The notes below the pieces were generated by a model that saw only the letters and a list, made by a program, of their open reading frames with translations, was not told the origin of the DNA and did not search any database. From positions 1 to 64,000 of the forward strand of contig CAJTER010000024.1 of NCBI GenBank assembly GCA_910575405.1: 64,000 bases of DNA. Direction: 5' to 3'. This stretch comes from Clostridia bacterium (GTDB lineage Bacteria; Bacillota; Clostridia; Peptostreptococcales; Anaerovoracaceae). A program made the position numbers and the translations under genes. This document shows positions 48,078-55,902 of the stretch, one piece after another; positions within the stretch are counted from its first letter, which is position 1; every line of letters begins with the position of its first letter.

Positions 48078-49148
48078 ATGAATTACAAAATCGCAGTTGT
48101 TCCAGGCGACGGAATTGGCCCCGAGGTAATCGAGCAGGCCCTTCGCGTTCTGGACAAGATCGGAGAAACATATAACCACACCTTTGAATACACGAAAGTC
48201 CTGGCAGGCGGCGCTGCTATTGACGCGGCAGGGAAATGCCTGCCTCAGGAAACCATTGATATCTGCAAGAGCAGCGATGCGGTGCTCCTGGGCGCGGTAG
48301 GCGGCTGGAAGTGGGATACTCTGCCGGGAGATGAACGGCCGGAGCGGGCTCTTTTGGGTCTTCGCAAGGAACTGGGGCTGTTTGCCAATCTGCGGCCCGC
48401 TATGCTTTTTGAAGAGCTGGCGCAGGCTTGCCCGCTGAAGCCGGAAATTATCCAGGGCGGACTGGATCTGGTGGTTGTCCGGGAGCTGACCGGGGGAATT
48501 TACTTTGGTGAAAAGGGCTTTAAGGAAACGGAGCTGGGGCCGGCCGCTTACGATGTGGAGCAGTACGCGGAAGAAGAAGTACGCCGCATCGCAGTCGTTG
48601 CCTTTGATATGGCTATGAAGAGAGGCAAAAAAGTAACCAGCGTGGATAAGGCCAATGTGCTGGAAAGCTCCCGTCTCTGGAGAAGAGTTGTGACCGAGGT
48701 TGCAAAGGATTATCCTGAGGTTGAGCTGAACAATCTGTACGTGGATAATACGGCCATGCAGCTGGTGCTCAATCCAAAGCAGTTTGACGTACTGGTTACC
48801 AGCAATATTTTCGGTGATATTCTGTCGGATGAAGCAAGCCAGATTACAGGCTCCATCGGAATGCTGCCCTCCGCAAGCCTGGCAAAGGGGAACTTTGGTA
48901 TGTACGAGCCGGTGCACGGTTCTGCGCCTGATATCGCCGGTCAGAACAACGCAAATCCTATGGCCACGATTTTGTCGGCGGCCATGATGCTGCGCTATAC
49001 TTTCGGGCTTTCCAAGGAGGCGGACGCCATTGAGGCTGCTGTAAGAAAAGTTCTCTCTGATGGGTACCGGACGCCGGATCTGATGGCAAACGGCGGCAAG
49101 GAAATCGGCACAAAGGAAGCAGGAGATTTGATCACAGCTGCCATTTAA
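48078..49148 (+). CDS. leuB: 3-isopropylmalate dehydrogenase
   Basis: LeuB (356 aa) oxidises and decarboxylates 3-isopropylmalate with NAD+. [81 protein letters not shown] and [12 protein letters not shown] are all in place. AAAGGAG precedes the ATG. Unusually it is 4.5 kb from leuACD, with its own promoter. Confidence 0.97.
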   Translation: MNYKIAVVPGDGIGPEVIEQALRVLDKIGETYNHTFEYTKVLAGGAAIDAAGKCLPQETIDICKSSDAVLLGAVGGWKWDTLPGDERPERALLGLRKELGLFANLRPAMLFEELAQACPLKPEIIQGGLDLVVVRELTGGIYFGEKGFKETELGPAAYDVEQYAEEEVRRIAVVAFDMAMKRGKKVTSVDKANVLESSRLWRRVVTEVAKDYPEVELNNLYVDNTAMQLVLNPKQFDVLVTSNIFGDILSDEASQITGSIGMLPSASLAKGNFGMYEPVHGSAPDIAGQNNANPMATILSAAMMLRYTFGLSKEADAIEAAVRKVLSDGYRTPDLMANGGKEIGTKEAGDLITAAI

Positions 49149-49226
49149 AATCATTTAAAAGAAAAAACGATTGGCAGGCAGCGGAGATGGATTTGGGTTC
49201 CCGCTTTCTGTAAATTGGACGAAGCA

Positions 49227-49281
49227 AAACCGGCCTGAGAAAGAATTGTCCTGCTCAGGCCGGTTTGTCTTTTGTTTTTTA
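49227..49281 (+). terminator. Terminator of leuB
   Basis: AAACCGGCCTGAG (49227-49239) pairs with CTCAGGCCGGTTT (49254-49266), followed by GTCTTTTGTTTTTT. It also faces the end of the convergent GNAT gene. Confidence 0.85.
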
Positions 49282-49731
49282 GCCCGCAATCCCCTGAAAC
49301 TGCATGTCCACATGCGGGATTCCATCTTCTTCATAAACTTCCGAAATCTGCTCAAAGCCCAGCGATTCGTAAAATTCCGTCAAATACTGCTGCGCTGACA
49401 GCTTTACCGTATCCTCATGCATGTATTCGGTCACAAAGATCAGGGCTTTGCTCATCATATGGCGCGCAAGACCAATCCCCCGGTAATCTTCTCTGACCAG
49501 GACTCTTCCGATGGCGATTTCATCAAAGGTCTGGCCCTTATCCAGTATCCGCAGATAACCTACGATGCTTCCGTTCTTTTCAACAAAAAGATGGTGCGCA
49601 TGCCGATCCCGGTCATCGCAATCCGCGTAAAGGCAGTTCTGCTCTATAACAAAGACATCGGCCCTCAGCTTTAAAATCTGATATAATTCTTCTGTATTCA
49701 GTTCTGTAAATTTTTTTATAATAATTCTCAT
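49279..49731 (-). CDS. GNAT-family N-acetyltransferase (ElaA-like)
   Basis: A 150-aa acetyltransferase: LKLRADVFVIEQNCLYADCDDRD near the N-terminus is the ElaA-type opening, and IGRVLVREDYRGIGLARHMM is the acetyl-CoA loop. KLSAQQYLTEFYESLGFEQISE completes the fold. Substrate unknown. It starts 3 bp after the YjbQ gene and shares its mRNA. Confidence 0.88.
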   Translation of the reverse strand: MRIIIKKFTELNTEELYQILKLRADVFVIEQNCLYADCDDRDRHAHHLFVEKNGSIVGYLRILDKGQTFDEIAIGRVLVREDYRGIGLARHMMSKALIFVTEYMHEDTVKLSAQQYLTEFYESLGFEQISEVYEEDGIPHVDMQFQGIAG

Positions 49732-49734
49732 CGC

Positions 49735-50151
49735 TTATTCTCCAATAATTTTAATCAGTACTCGCTTTTCCCGCTTTCCGTCAAATTCAAAATAAAAAAT
49801 CTGTTCCCATGTCCCAAAATCAAGGCTTCCTTCTGTGATGGCCACTACGGTCTCCCGGCCCATGATAGTCCGTTTCAGGTGCGCGTCCCCATTATCCTCA
49901 TACCCATTGTGACGGTAGCGGCTGTAGGGCTTTTCCGGCGCCAGACCTTCCAGCCAGTCCTCGTAATCCTGATGCAGCCCGCTTTCATCGTCGTTGATAA
50001 AAACAGACGCTGTAATATTCATGGCATTGACCAGCACCAGCCCTTCCCGGACGCCGCTTTCGTCTACTGCCTTCTGCACATCTCTTGTAATGTTTACAAG
50101 GCCCCTTCTTGTCGGCAGATTAAAATATAATTCTTTTCGAAAAGATCGCAT
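49735..50151 (-). CDS. YjbQ-family protein (secondary thiamine-phosphate synthase enzyme family)
   Basis: A 138-aa UPF0047/YjbQ protein. [31 protein letters not shown], and [22 protein letters not shown] with the conserved His are typical. Some members show weak thiamine phosphate synthase activity; the physiological role is unclear. GGGAGG lies ahead of the ATG. Confidence 0.92.
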   Translation of the reverse strand: MRSFRKELYFNLPTRRGLVNITRDVQKAVDESGVREGLVLVNAMNITASVFINDDESGLHQDYEDWLEGLAPEKPYSRYRHNGYEDNGDAHLKRTIMGRETVVAITEGSLDFGTWEQIFYFEFDGKREKRVLIKIIGE

Positions 50152-50259
50152 CTTATTTGCCTCCCTTATGTTTTATGAGTATGCTCGGAAACTCTTTCTC
50201 TCATTTTATCAAAAAATGTTCCATATGAAAAGAGCGGGATTTGCACTCCCGCCCTGAAA

Positions 50260-51222
50260 TCAGACATTTTCTTCGATGAATTCCAGTATTTTCTTTTCAT
50301 ACATGGCCGGATGATCCAGATAAATGTCCGTATGCCCGCTGTCATTTACCGTTACCAGCTCTTTTTTATTATGTTCCATGGCGTTATAAAGCTCCACGCC
50401 CATGTAGTACGGGGTGACTCTGTCTTTTGTGGTATTGAAAATCAGCACCGGTACCATCGTGTTTCGCACATAATCGCAGACATTTCCTTCTTTGTAGCTG
50501 AATCCCAGACGGAGCTTTGTGGCCAAGCTTCCCATATCCAGCTTAAAGTCCTCAGGCAGCCATTTAGGTTCTCTTGCCAGAAAGGCGCCGATGATTTTGC
50601 GCATATTGCTTACTGGGCAGTCCAGAACAGCAAAGTCCAGATTTTCCTCCGCATCCTCTGTTCCCAGATAAAATCCCACCGTTGCCCCGCCAATAGAAGA
50701 GCCCCAGCCGCCTACCAGCTGATCCGGCCCCGTGCAGCGGCGCACGTATTCCACGCAGTCCTTGAAATCCCGGCTTTCCCAGAATCCGCAGGTCATGTAT
50801 TTTGCCTGATTTTCCCCCGAGTCCCTTTGATCATAGGTCAGGATGTTGTAACCGTGGCGCATCAGAATGGCAGCTACCGGATAGCCGGTCAGCCGGTTAC
50901 CGTTGAGTCCGTGGGCCATAACTACGGTTTTTCGCTTTCGATCCCCATCAATACTCAAGTAGTTTGCCGGTATCATATGCTCGCCAAAGGTGGATGGAAT
51001 TTCAATGGTGTCCACATGGTATCCGGCCTCAAAGGCATCTACGTCAAAGCCGTGCTTTTCCAGGGACTGTTTTTTGCAGGACAGCGGTCTCCTCTCCTGA
51101 TTGACCGCATGAATGGAAACCTGATATACGTAAATCCCGGTAGCGCTGCAGACCGCGCCGGCCAGCAAAGCCATGCACAAAATTATGATTAAGGTAATTT
51201 TTAAAGTTTTCCGTTTTTTCAT
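50260..51222 (-). CDS. Membrane-anchored alpha/beta hydrolase
   Basis: A 320-aa protein. After a basic start, residues 8-30 form a hydrophobic anchor or signal segment. The hydrolase core has VVMAHGLNGNR (oxyanion His-Gly), GWGSSIGGATVG with the nucleophile Ser, TTKDRVTPY (acid Asp) and DSGHTDIYL (catalytic His). Substrate unknown; the fold suits esterases or peptidase-like enzymes acting outside the membrane. Confidence 0.85.
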   Translation of the reverse strand: MKKRKTLKITLIIILCMALLAGAVCSATGIYVYQVSIHAVNQERRPLSCKKQSLEKHGFDVDAFEAGYHVDTIEIPSTFGEHMIPANYLSIDGDRKRKTVVMAHGLNGNRLTGYPVAAILMRHGYNILTYDQRDSGENQAKYMTCGFWESRDFKDCVEYVRRCTGPDQLVGGWGSSIGGATVGFYLGTEDAEENLDFAVLDCPVSNMRKIIGAFLAREPKWLPEDFKLDMGSLATKLRLGFSYKEGNVCDYVRNTMVPVLIFNTTKDRVTPYYMGVELYNAMEHNKKELVTVNDSGHTDIYLDHPAMYEKKILEFIEENV

Positions 51223-51308
51223 ATTTCTATGTTATACGCCTTTTCTTTATCTGTCAAATCTTTCTTTTCTATAAGCTATGCTTTACCGCAGGTTCCTATT
51301 CCTATGGC

Positions 51309-51359
51309 TTGACAAATGATATAGTTAATCTATAATAATTATTATCACTTAACTATATC
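51309..51359 (+). promoter_or_regulatory. Promoter and palindromic operator of marR-MATE
   Basis: TTGACA (51309-51314), a 16-bp spacer and TATAAT (51331-51336). Perfect inverted arms GATATAGTTAA (51318-51328) and TTAACTATATC (51349-51359) overlap the spacer and the start site, 31 bp apart. Binding of the MarR product there would shut off its own operon. Confidence 0.75.
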
Positions 51360-51383
51360 GACAGTTTGAGAAAGAAGTTTAAT

Positions 51384-51833
51384 ATGGAATGTAATATGGA
51401 GCTGAGAAACGCATTAGATGCCTTTTACTACAGTACCGCGCTTTGTGACCTGCGGCTGATGAACCAGCAGTTTGTGGATAAAAATATTACCTACAACAGC
51501 CTGCTGTATCTGGAGCTGATTTTTTCCATGAACGGAAAATGTACGGCTTCTAAGATCGCCGACCTGCTTTATGTATCAAGACCTGCTGTTACCTTGAAAA
51601 TCAACGAGCTGATCAAGCAGGGATTTGTTACGAAAACTCCGGATCCGGAGGATGGCCGCCAGTATCTGCTGTCAGTCAATGAGGAAGCTGTACCAAAGTA
51701 CAAAGTTTACCGCAAGCAGGATAATATGGCGATTCAGAAGATAAGCGAGCAGTATTCACAGCAGGAGATTGAAAAATTCTGCCAGATGCTGAATATCGTA
51801 TCTTCCGTAAATTACGAAGAAATGGATGTGTGA
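51384..51833 (+). CDS. MarR-family transcriptional regulator
   Basis: A 149-aa MarR protein with the winged helix SKIADLLYVSRPAVTLKINELIKQGFV and the wing PDPEDGRQYLLSV. ATG at 51384, six bases after GAAAGAAG; an upstream TTG in frame is less likely. It is transcribed with the MATE exporter gene, 9 bp away, and is probably autorepressed through the palindrome at its promoter. Confidence 0.92.
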   Translation: MECNMELRNALDAFYYSTALCDLRLMNQQFVDKNITYNSLLYLELIFSMNGKCTASKIADLLYVSRPAVTLKINELIKQGFVTKTPDPEDGRQYLLSVNEEAVPKYKVYRKQDNMAIQKISEQYSQQEIEKFCQMLNIVSSVNYEEMDV

Positions 51834-51842
51834 GGTAACGGT

Positions 51843-53207
51843 ATGTCTAAAATAAAAAATAGACCGAATACATTCCTGGAGGGGCCAATTCTGCCTGCTC
51901 TCCTGCGCTTTGCCCTGCCTGTGCTCCTGGCCCTTTTTTTACAGGCTCTATATGGGGCAGTTGACCTTTGGGCAGTAGGCACCTTTTGTACTTCCGCAGA
52001 CATGTCGGCCGTGGCTACTGGCAGTCAGACCATGCTCATTGTGACCGGGATCATAACCGGCCTTTCCATGGGAACCACCATTTTGCTGGGGCAGCAGATT
52101 GGCAGGAAAAACCATCGGGGCGCTGCGGATGCCGTGGGAACCAGCGTTTGCATCTTTGCCGCGCTGAGCGTTTTTCTTACGGCCCTCATTCTGCTGGCGG
52201 CCTCCGGAATTACGGAGATCATGAACGCCCCTCCCGAGGCCTTTGAAAAAACCGTCCGCTATATTCAGATATGCGGAACAGGCACTGTCTTTATCGTGGG
52301 TTATAATGTGATGAGCGCCATCTTTCGTGGAATAGGAAACTCCAACGCGCCGTTGCTTTTCGCTCTGGTAGCCTGCATCATCAATGTTACCGGTGATATT
52401 GTGCTGGTGGCAGTCTTTCGCATGGGGGCCGCAGGCGCTGCCATCGCTACCATTGCGGCTCAGGCGGTCAGCGTCCTCCTGTCCATTCTTTTCGTGAAGA
52501 AAAAGGGCTTTCCATTTCCCTTTTCCAGGGAGAATTTGCGGCCTGACCGGAAAACAGCTCTCACCATTTTTAGGCTTGGCTCCCCCATTGCCCTGCAGGA
52601 TATGTGCAATGAAATTTCCTATCTGGTCCTCATCGGCCTTGTGAATATATTGGGCGTAACGGCTTCCGCAGGTGTGGGAATCGCCGAGCGTCTGGTGATG
52701 TTTATCCTGCTGATCCCCATGTCCTATATGTCCTCCATCTCCGCCTTTGTGGCGCAGAACATCGGCGCGGGCCTTGAGGAACGGGCCAAAAAATCCATGT
52801 GGCTGGGGATGCTGACAGCTGCCCTCCTGGGGGGAATCGCGGCATACCTTTCCTTTTTTCATGGCACCTGGCTATCCTCCTTCTTTACCAGCGAGGTTCC
52901 GGTTATCCTCGCCTCTGCTGAATTTTTGCGGGCAACTGCTATCGAGTGCTTTATTCTGTCCATTGCCTACTGCTTTACCGGCTATTACAATGGACTGGGC
53001 AGGACGGCCTTTGTCATGGCTCAAGGACTATGCGCTATTTTCCTGGTCCGCATTCCATTTGCGTATTTTGCCAGCAGACTTCCGCATCCCCAGCTGTTTC
53101 AGATCGGCCTGTCGGCAGCCATGGCAGCAGCCTTTACCCTCATAGTCTGCGCCTGCTATTACATCTACCGGAGCAAAAAAGACAGGATCAGCGGGCCTAG
53201 CGCTTGA
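51843..53207 (+). CDS. MATE-family multidrug efflux transporter
   Basis: A 454-aa protein with twelve predicted helices in two MATE halves. The opening FLEGPILPALLRFALPVLLALFLQALYGAVDLWAVG and the mid-protein FRLGSPIALQDMCNEISYL are characteristic. It should export cationic drugs or metabolites with Na+ or H+. It is controlled with the upstream marR. Confidence 0.93.
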   Translation: MSKIKNRPNTFLEGPILPALLRFALPVLLALFLQALYGAVDLWAVGTFCTSADMSAVATGSQTMLIVTGIITGLSMGTTILLGQQIGRKNHRGAADAVGTSVCIFAALSVFLTALILLAASGITEIMNAPPEAFEKTVRYIQICGTGTVFIVGYNVMSAIFRGIGNSNAPLLFALVACIINVTGDIVLVAVFRMGAAGAAIATIAAQAVSVLLSILFVKKKGFPFPFSRENLRPDRKTALTIFRLGSPIALQDMCNEISYLVLIGLVNILGVTASAGVGIAERLVMFILLIPMSYMSSISAFVAQNIGAGLEERAKKSMWLGMLTAALLGGIAAYLSFFHGTWLSSFFTSEVPVILASAEFLRATAIECFILSIAYCFTGYYNGLGRTAFVMAQGLCAIFLVRIPFAYFASRLPHPQLFQIGLSAAMAAAFTLIVCACYYIYRSKKDRISGPSA

Positions 53208-53231
53208 GTCTGGATTCAAAAATTCCCACTG

Positions 53232-53260
53232 TTGACTTTGCCCCTTTGGCGTGCTATGAT
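53232..53260 (+). promoter_or_regulatory. Promoter of pnuC
   Basis: TTGACT (53232-53237), a 17-bp spacer and TATGAT (53255-53260). Start near 53267. Confidence 0.75.
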
Positions 53261-53267
53261 TAGGGGG

Positions 53268-53400
53268 AATTGAACAAAATGCCTGCCACCGGGTAGGAAA
53301 TGCGGAAGCATTCGCGCACATCGATAGGTCACAGCAGATGTGCCTGCGGGTGCTTCTTTTTATGATAATCCTGATTTATAGAAGTGGTTATTAAGCATAT
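53268..53400 (+). promoter_or_regulatory. Structured 5' leader of pnuC, possible riboswitch
   Basis: The 150-base leader can form AATGC-GGAA-GCATT (53299-53312), GCACATC/GATGTGC (53316-53322 with 53337-53343) and an enclosing CACC/GGTG (53287-53290 with 53349-53352), then CTTCTTTTT. It ends like an attenuator. It does not fit TPP, preQ1, cobalamin or the NAD+ classes I know. Confidence 0.45.
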
Positions 53401-53415
53401 AAGGAGGCGGAAGAT

Positions 53416-54138
53416 ATGCTGCAAAAATTGAAAAGTCTGTATCACTATTTCTCAAAGGGCGAACGCGTACTGTGGTCCACATCTGTAGTTTTCATCCTTG
53501 TGTCCTTTTTTATCTTTGACCGGGAAAGCTATATGACCCTCGTGGCATCCCTCATTGGTGTCACTTCGCTGATTTTTAATGCCAAGGGCAATCCCTTCGG
53601 CCAGTTTCTCATCATCGTTTTCAGCGTGCTGTACGGGATCATTTCCTTTACCTTTGCCTACTACGGCGAAATGATCACCTATCTGGGCATGACGGCTCCC
53701 ATGGCACTCTTTGCCCTCATTTCCTGGCTGAAAAATCCCTATAACGGAAACAAGGCAGAAGTAACGGTCAACCGCATCAGCAAAAAAGAAGTCCTCTTCA
53801 TGGTACTGCTGACTGCTCTTGTCACGGTTATCTTTTATTTTATCCTGGATTTCTTTCATACCGCTAATCTGGCGCCCAGCACCTTATCCGTTACCACCAG
53901 CTTTGCCGGCGTTTATCTGACCTTCCGGCGCAGCCCGTTTTTTGCCCTTGCCTACGCCGCAAATGATACGGTGCTCATCGTCCTATGGATCCTGGCTTCC
54001 ATGGCCGACATCTCCTATCTGTCCGTCATGATCTGCTTTGTCGTCTTTTTAGCAAACGATATATACGGGTACGTAAACTGGTCCAAAATGAGAAAGCGGC
54101 AGGAAACAAGCAGCAGAAAGCAGCAGGTTAGCCTGTGA
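53416..54138 (+). CDS. pnuC: PnuC-family nicotinamide riboside (or related vitamin) transporter
   Basis: A 240-aa seven-helix PnuC transporter, a facilitator that works with cytosolic trapping by phosphorylation. Family marks are SLIGVTSLIFNAKGNPFGQFLIIVFSVLYGI and the C-terminal FLANDIYGYVNWSKMRKRQ. Relatives carry nicotinamide riboside, riboflavin or thiamine; the specificity cannot be decided. AAGGAGG precedes the ATG. Its last codons and stop are duplicated to the right of the hipBST genes. Confidence 0.88.
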   Translation: MLQKLKSLYHYFSKGERVLWSTSVVFILVSFFIFDRESYMTLVASLIGVTSLIFNAKGNPFGQFLIIVFSVLYGIISFTFAYYGEMITYLGMTAPMALFALISWLKNPYNGNKAEVTVNRISKKEVLFMVLLTALVTVIFYFILDFFHTANLAPSTLSVTTSFAGVYLTFRRSPFFALAYAANDTVLIVLWILASMADISYLSVMICFVVFLANDIYGYVNWSKMRKRQETSSRKQQVSL

Positions 54139-54187
54139 ATGGACAGCGCTTTGCGGGCCGCGGCCTTAGTCTACGAGGATTCCGCTT
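54121..54187. repeat. 67-bp direct repeat, left copy, bounding hipBST
   Basis: It matches 55836-55902 at 61 of 67 positions, with 39 in an unbroken block. It contains the end of pnuC (QQVSL and stop) and, on the minus strand, a remnant ending LISQSGILVD plus stop, similar to the C-terminus of the pentapeptide protein (LLASSGIIVE). Distance between copies is 1715 bp. Confidence 0.9.
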
Positions 54188-54202
54188 TGGGAAATCAAGA
54201 AC

Positions 54203-54306
54203 TTTACTATACCTTTTCAGGTATAGTAAAAGTATTTTCTGCATAAAATAACCCCTATCGGGTATAATAAAGAGAACAACATCTTGTTTTTCTACCCGAA
54301 CGGGTA
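54203..54306 (+). promoter_or_regulatory. Operator/promoter region of hipBST with three palindromes
   Basis: TTTACTATACC-N6-GGTATAGTAAA (54203-54230), ACCC-N5-GGGT (54251-54263) and TACCCG-AA-CGGGTA (54293-54306) share the TACC/GGTA-type arms. TATAAT (54263-54268) is a likely -10. HipB dimers probably bind these and repress the operon. The region right before the hipB ATG lacks a strong ribosome site. Confidence 0.65.
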
Positions 54307-54318
54307 TAAAATAAAGTT

Positions 54319-54519
54319 ATGAATACAATTGCCAAATTTGTAAAACAAAAAAGAAAAGAAGCCGGACTAACACAGGAAGAGTTTGCCATGCGCTCCGGTC
54401 TGGGACTTCGTTTTGTCCGGGAGTTGGAACAGGGAAAGGAAACGGTCCGGATGGACAAGGTCAACCAGGCGCTTGCCATGTTTGGAATGGAAGCAGTCCC
54501 CGGAAGGAAGGATGATTGA
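54319..54519 (+). CDS. hipB: HipB-like antitoxin/repressor
   Basis: A 66-aa helix-turn-helix XRE-family protein (FVKQKRKEAGLTQEEFAMRSGLGLRFVRELEQG) ending KVNQALAMFGMEAV, as in HipB and its relatives. It would repress the operon through the upstream palindromes. Its stop overlaps the start of the next gene (TGATG). The weak ribosome site may keep its output low or rely on A/T-rich initiation. Confidence 0.88.
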   Translation: MNTIAKFVKQKRKEAGLTQEEFAMRSGLGLRFVRELEQGKETVRMDKVNQALAMFGMEAVPGRKDD

Positions 54520-54848
54520 TGGACGCGTACAGAACCGCATATGTCTATGTGCGGAATACTTTTGCCGGAACGCTGAAGGAAACGGATTTCGGGTATTCGC
54601 TCCTTTATGACAGCGAATATTTGAAAAACCCCGCTGCTTCCTGTATCAGCTTAACACTGCCTCTGCGGGAAGAGGAATATACTTCAAAAACTTTATTTGC
54701 ATTTTTCGACGGCCTCATCCCTGAGGGCTGGCTTTTAACACTTGTAAGCCATAATTGGAAGCTTAATCTTACGGATCGTTTTGGCCTGCTTCTGGCTGCC
54801 TGCAAAGACCCCATCGGTAATGTAAGCATAAGAGAGGATAAAGAATGA
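54519..54848 (+). CDS. hipS: HipS-like small subunit (HipA N-terminal subdomain as separate protein)
   Basis: A 109-aa protein matching the N-subdomain 1 of HipA kinases (VYVRNTFAGTLKE, FGYSLLYDSEYL, SLTLPLREEEY, FFDGLIPEGWLL, FGLLLAACKDPIGNV). In the tripartite HipBST systems described for enteropathogenic E. coli this subdomain is encoded apart and acts as the antitoxin. GGAAGGAAGG precedes the ATG. It overlaps both neighbours by a few bases. Confidence 0.85.
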   Translation: MDAYRTAYVYVRNTFAGTLKETDFGYSLLYDSEYLKNPAASCISLTLPLREEEYTSKTLFAFFDGLIPEGWLLTLVSHNWKLNLTDRFGLLLAACKDPIGNVSIREDKE

Positions 54849-55819
54849 ATTGCCTGTGCTGCGGAAGATCATTTTCAAAAACATCTTCAAAACTTGAACG
54901 AAATGTATATGGCTGGCATTTAAGCTGTATTCGGAATTTTTTCGGAACTGATACGCTGCCGGAGATTACACTTTCCGAGGAAACGCTGAGACAGCTTGCA
55001 ATAGAAAGTATCAATCAGGGCTACACCGTTCCCGGAGTGCAAAAAAAGCTTTCCCTGCATCTTACAGCAGGCGAGGAGCCCCGTCTCACCTTGGTAAACT
55101 ATCCAACCGGGTATATCTTAAAGCCTCAGACGCAGGAATATACAGCGCTTCCCGAGGCAGAGTATCTTGTCATGCAAATGGCAAAAGCAACCGGCATCAA
55201 AACCGTCCCCTTTGCTTTAATTCGCTTGAGTCCGCAGGAAAACAGCCGCGCTTATATTACAAAACGCATTGACAGAATTTCCACTGAAAATAATGAAACG
55301 CAAATGCTGGCCATGGAGGATTTCTGCCAACTGGAGGACCGATTAACACAGGATAAATATCGCGGTTCCTATGAACGCTGTGCCAAAGTCATCTCCAGGT
55401 ATTCCAGTCAAAAGCTGCTGGATCTGACCGAGTTATTTCTGCGAATCGCCTTTTCATTTGCCATCGGGAACTCGGATATGCACTTAAAAAACTTTTCGCT
55501 TATCGAAGATCATTTCTGCAGCGGCAGCTACATTTTATCAGCAGCATACGATATGCTTCCCGTCAATGTAGTTTTACCGGAAGATCAGGAGCAGCTTGCA
55601 CTAACGATGAATGGGAAGAAAAGGAATATACGAAAAAAAGACTTTCTCGCATTTGCAGAAACAGCCGGACTCCCCGGGCGATCAGCGCAAAAATTGTTAA
55701 ATAAAATTGTTTCCATGGAAGAAACGTATATCGCTATGTGCGGTAAATCCCTTATTCCGGATGATATGAAAGACGCATTCTGCCAATTAATTTCCAGGCG
55801 AATAGCCGTTCTGAAATGA
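54845..55819 (+). CDS. hipT: HipT-like serine/threonine kinase toxin
   Basis: A 324-aa HipA-type kinase without the N-terminal subdomain. A four-cysteine start (CLCCGRSF with more Cys) leads to the ATP loop VPGVQKKLSL at about residue 65. YILKPQ holds the ATP-binding Lys, then come YITKRIDR, MEDFCQL, the catalytic and metal motif GNSDMHLKNFSL, and AAYDMLPV (DFG-like Asp). The known E. coli HipT phosphorylates tryptophanyl-tRNA synthetase; the target here is unknown. The Ser-Ile-Ser loop of E. coli HipT, where it phosphorylates itself, reads Thr-Val-Pro here. Confidence 0.87.
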   Translation: MNCLCCGRSFSKTSSKLERNVYGWHLSCIRNFFGTDTLPEITLSEETLRQLAIESINQGYTVPGVQKKLSLHLTAGEEPRLTLVNYPTGYILKPQTQEYTALPEAEYLVMQMAKATGIKTVPFALIRLSPQENSRAYITKRIDRISTENNETQMLAMEDFCQLEDRLTQDKYRGSYERCAKVISRYSSQKLLDLTELFLRIAFSFAIGNSDMHLKNFSLIEDHFCSGSYILSAAYDMLPVNVVLPEDQEQLALTMNGKKRNIRKKDFLAFAETAGLPGRSAQKLLNKIVSMEETYIAMCGKSLIPDDMKDAFCQLISRRIAVLK

Positions 55820-55835
55820 AACAGGCAGCATGAAA

Positions 55836-55902
55836 CAGCAGGTCAGCCTGTGAATGGACAGCGCTTTGCGGGCCGCGGCCTTATTCTACAATAATCCCGC
55901 TT
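55836..55902. repeat. 67-bp direct repeat, right copy, bounding hipBST
   Basis: Counterpart of 54121-54187. It carries a vestige of the pnuC end (KQQVSL and stop) and the real last codons of the pentapeptide gene. The palindromic core GGCCGCGGCC is in both copies and could end transcription from either side. Confidence 0.9.

Noticed and set aside
48069-49154. A 361-codon open frame on the minus strand across the whole of leuB
   Set aside because: It is the antisense shadow of leuB, with no ribosome site and no recognisable protein features; leuB itself is complete and unmistakable.
51948-52862. A 304-codon minus-strand frame inside the MATE gene
   Set aside because: The product is low-complexity and His/Gly/Lys-rich, as expected of a shadow of a hydrophobic protein.
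53268-53400. A TPP or preQ1 riboswitch before pnuC
   Set aside because: The diagnostic conserved blocks (for example CUGAGA for TPP) are absent; only generic stems are seen.
54121-55902. An integrative element with its own integrase
   Set aside because: Between the repeats there are only hipB, hipS and hipT; no recombinase gene is present.
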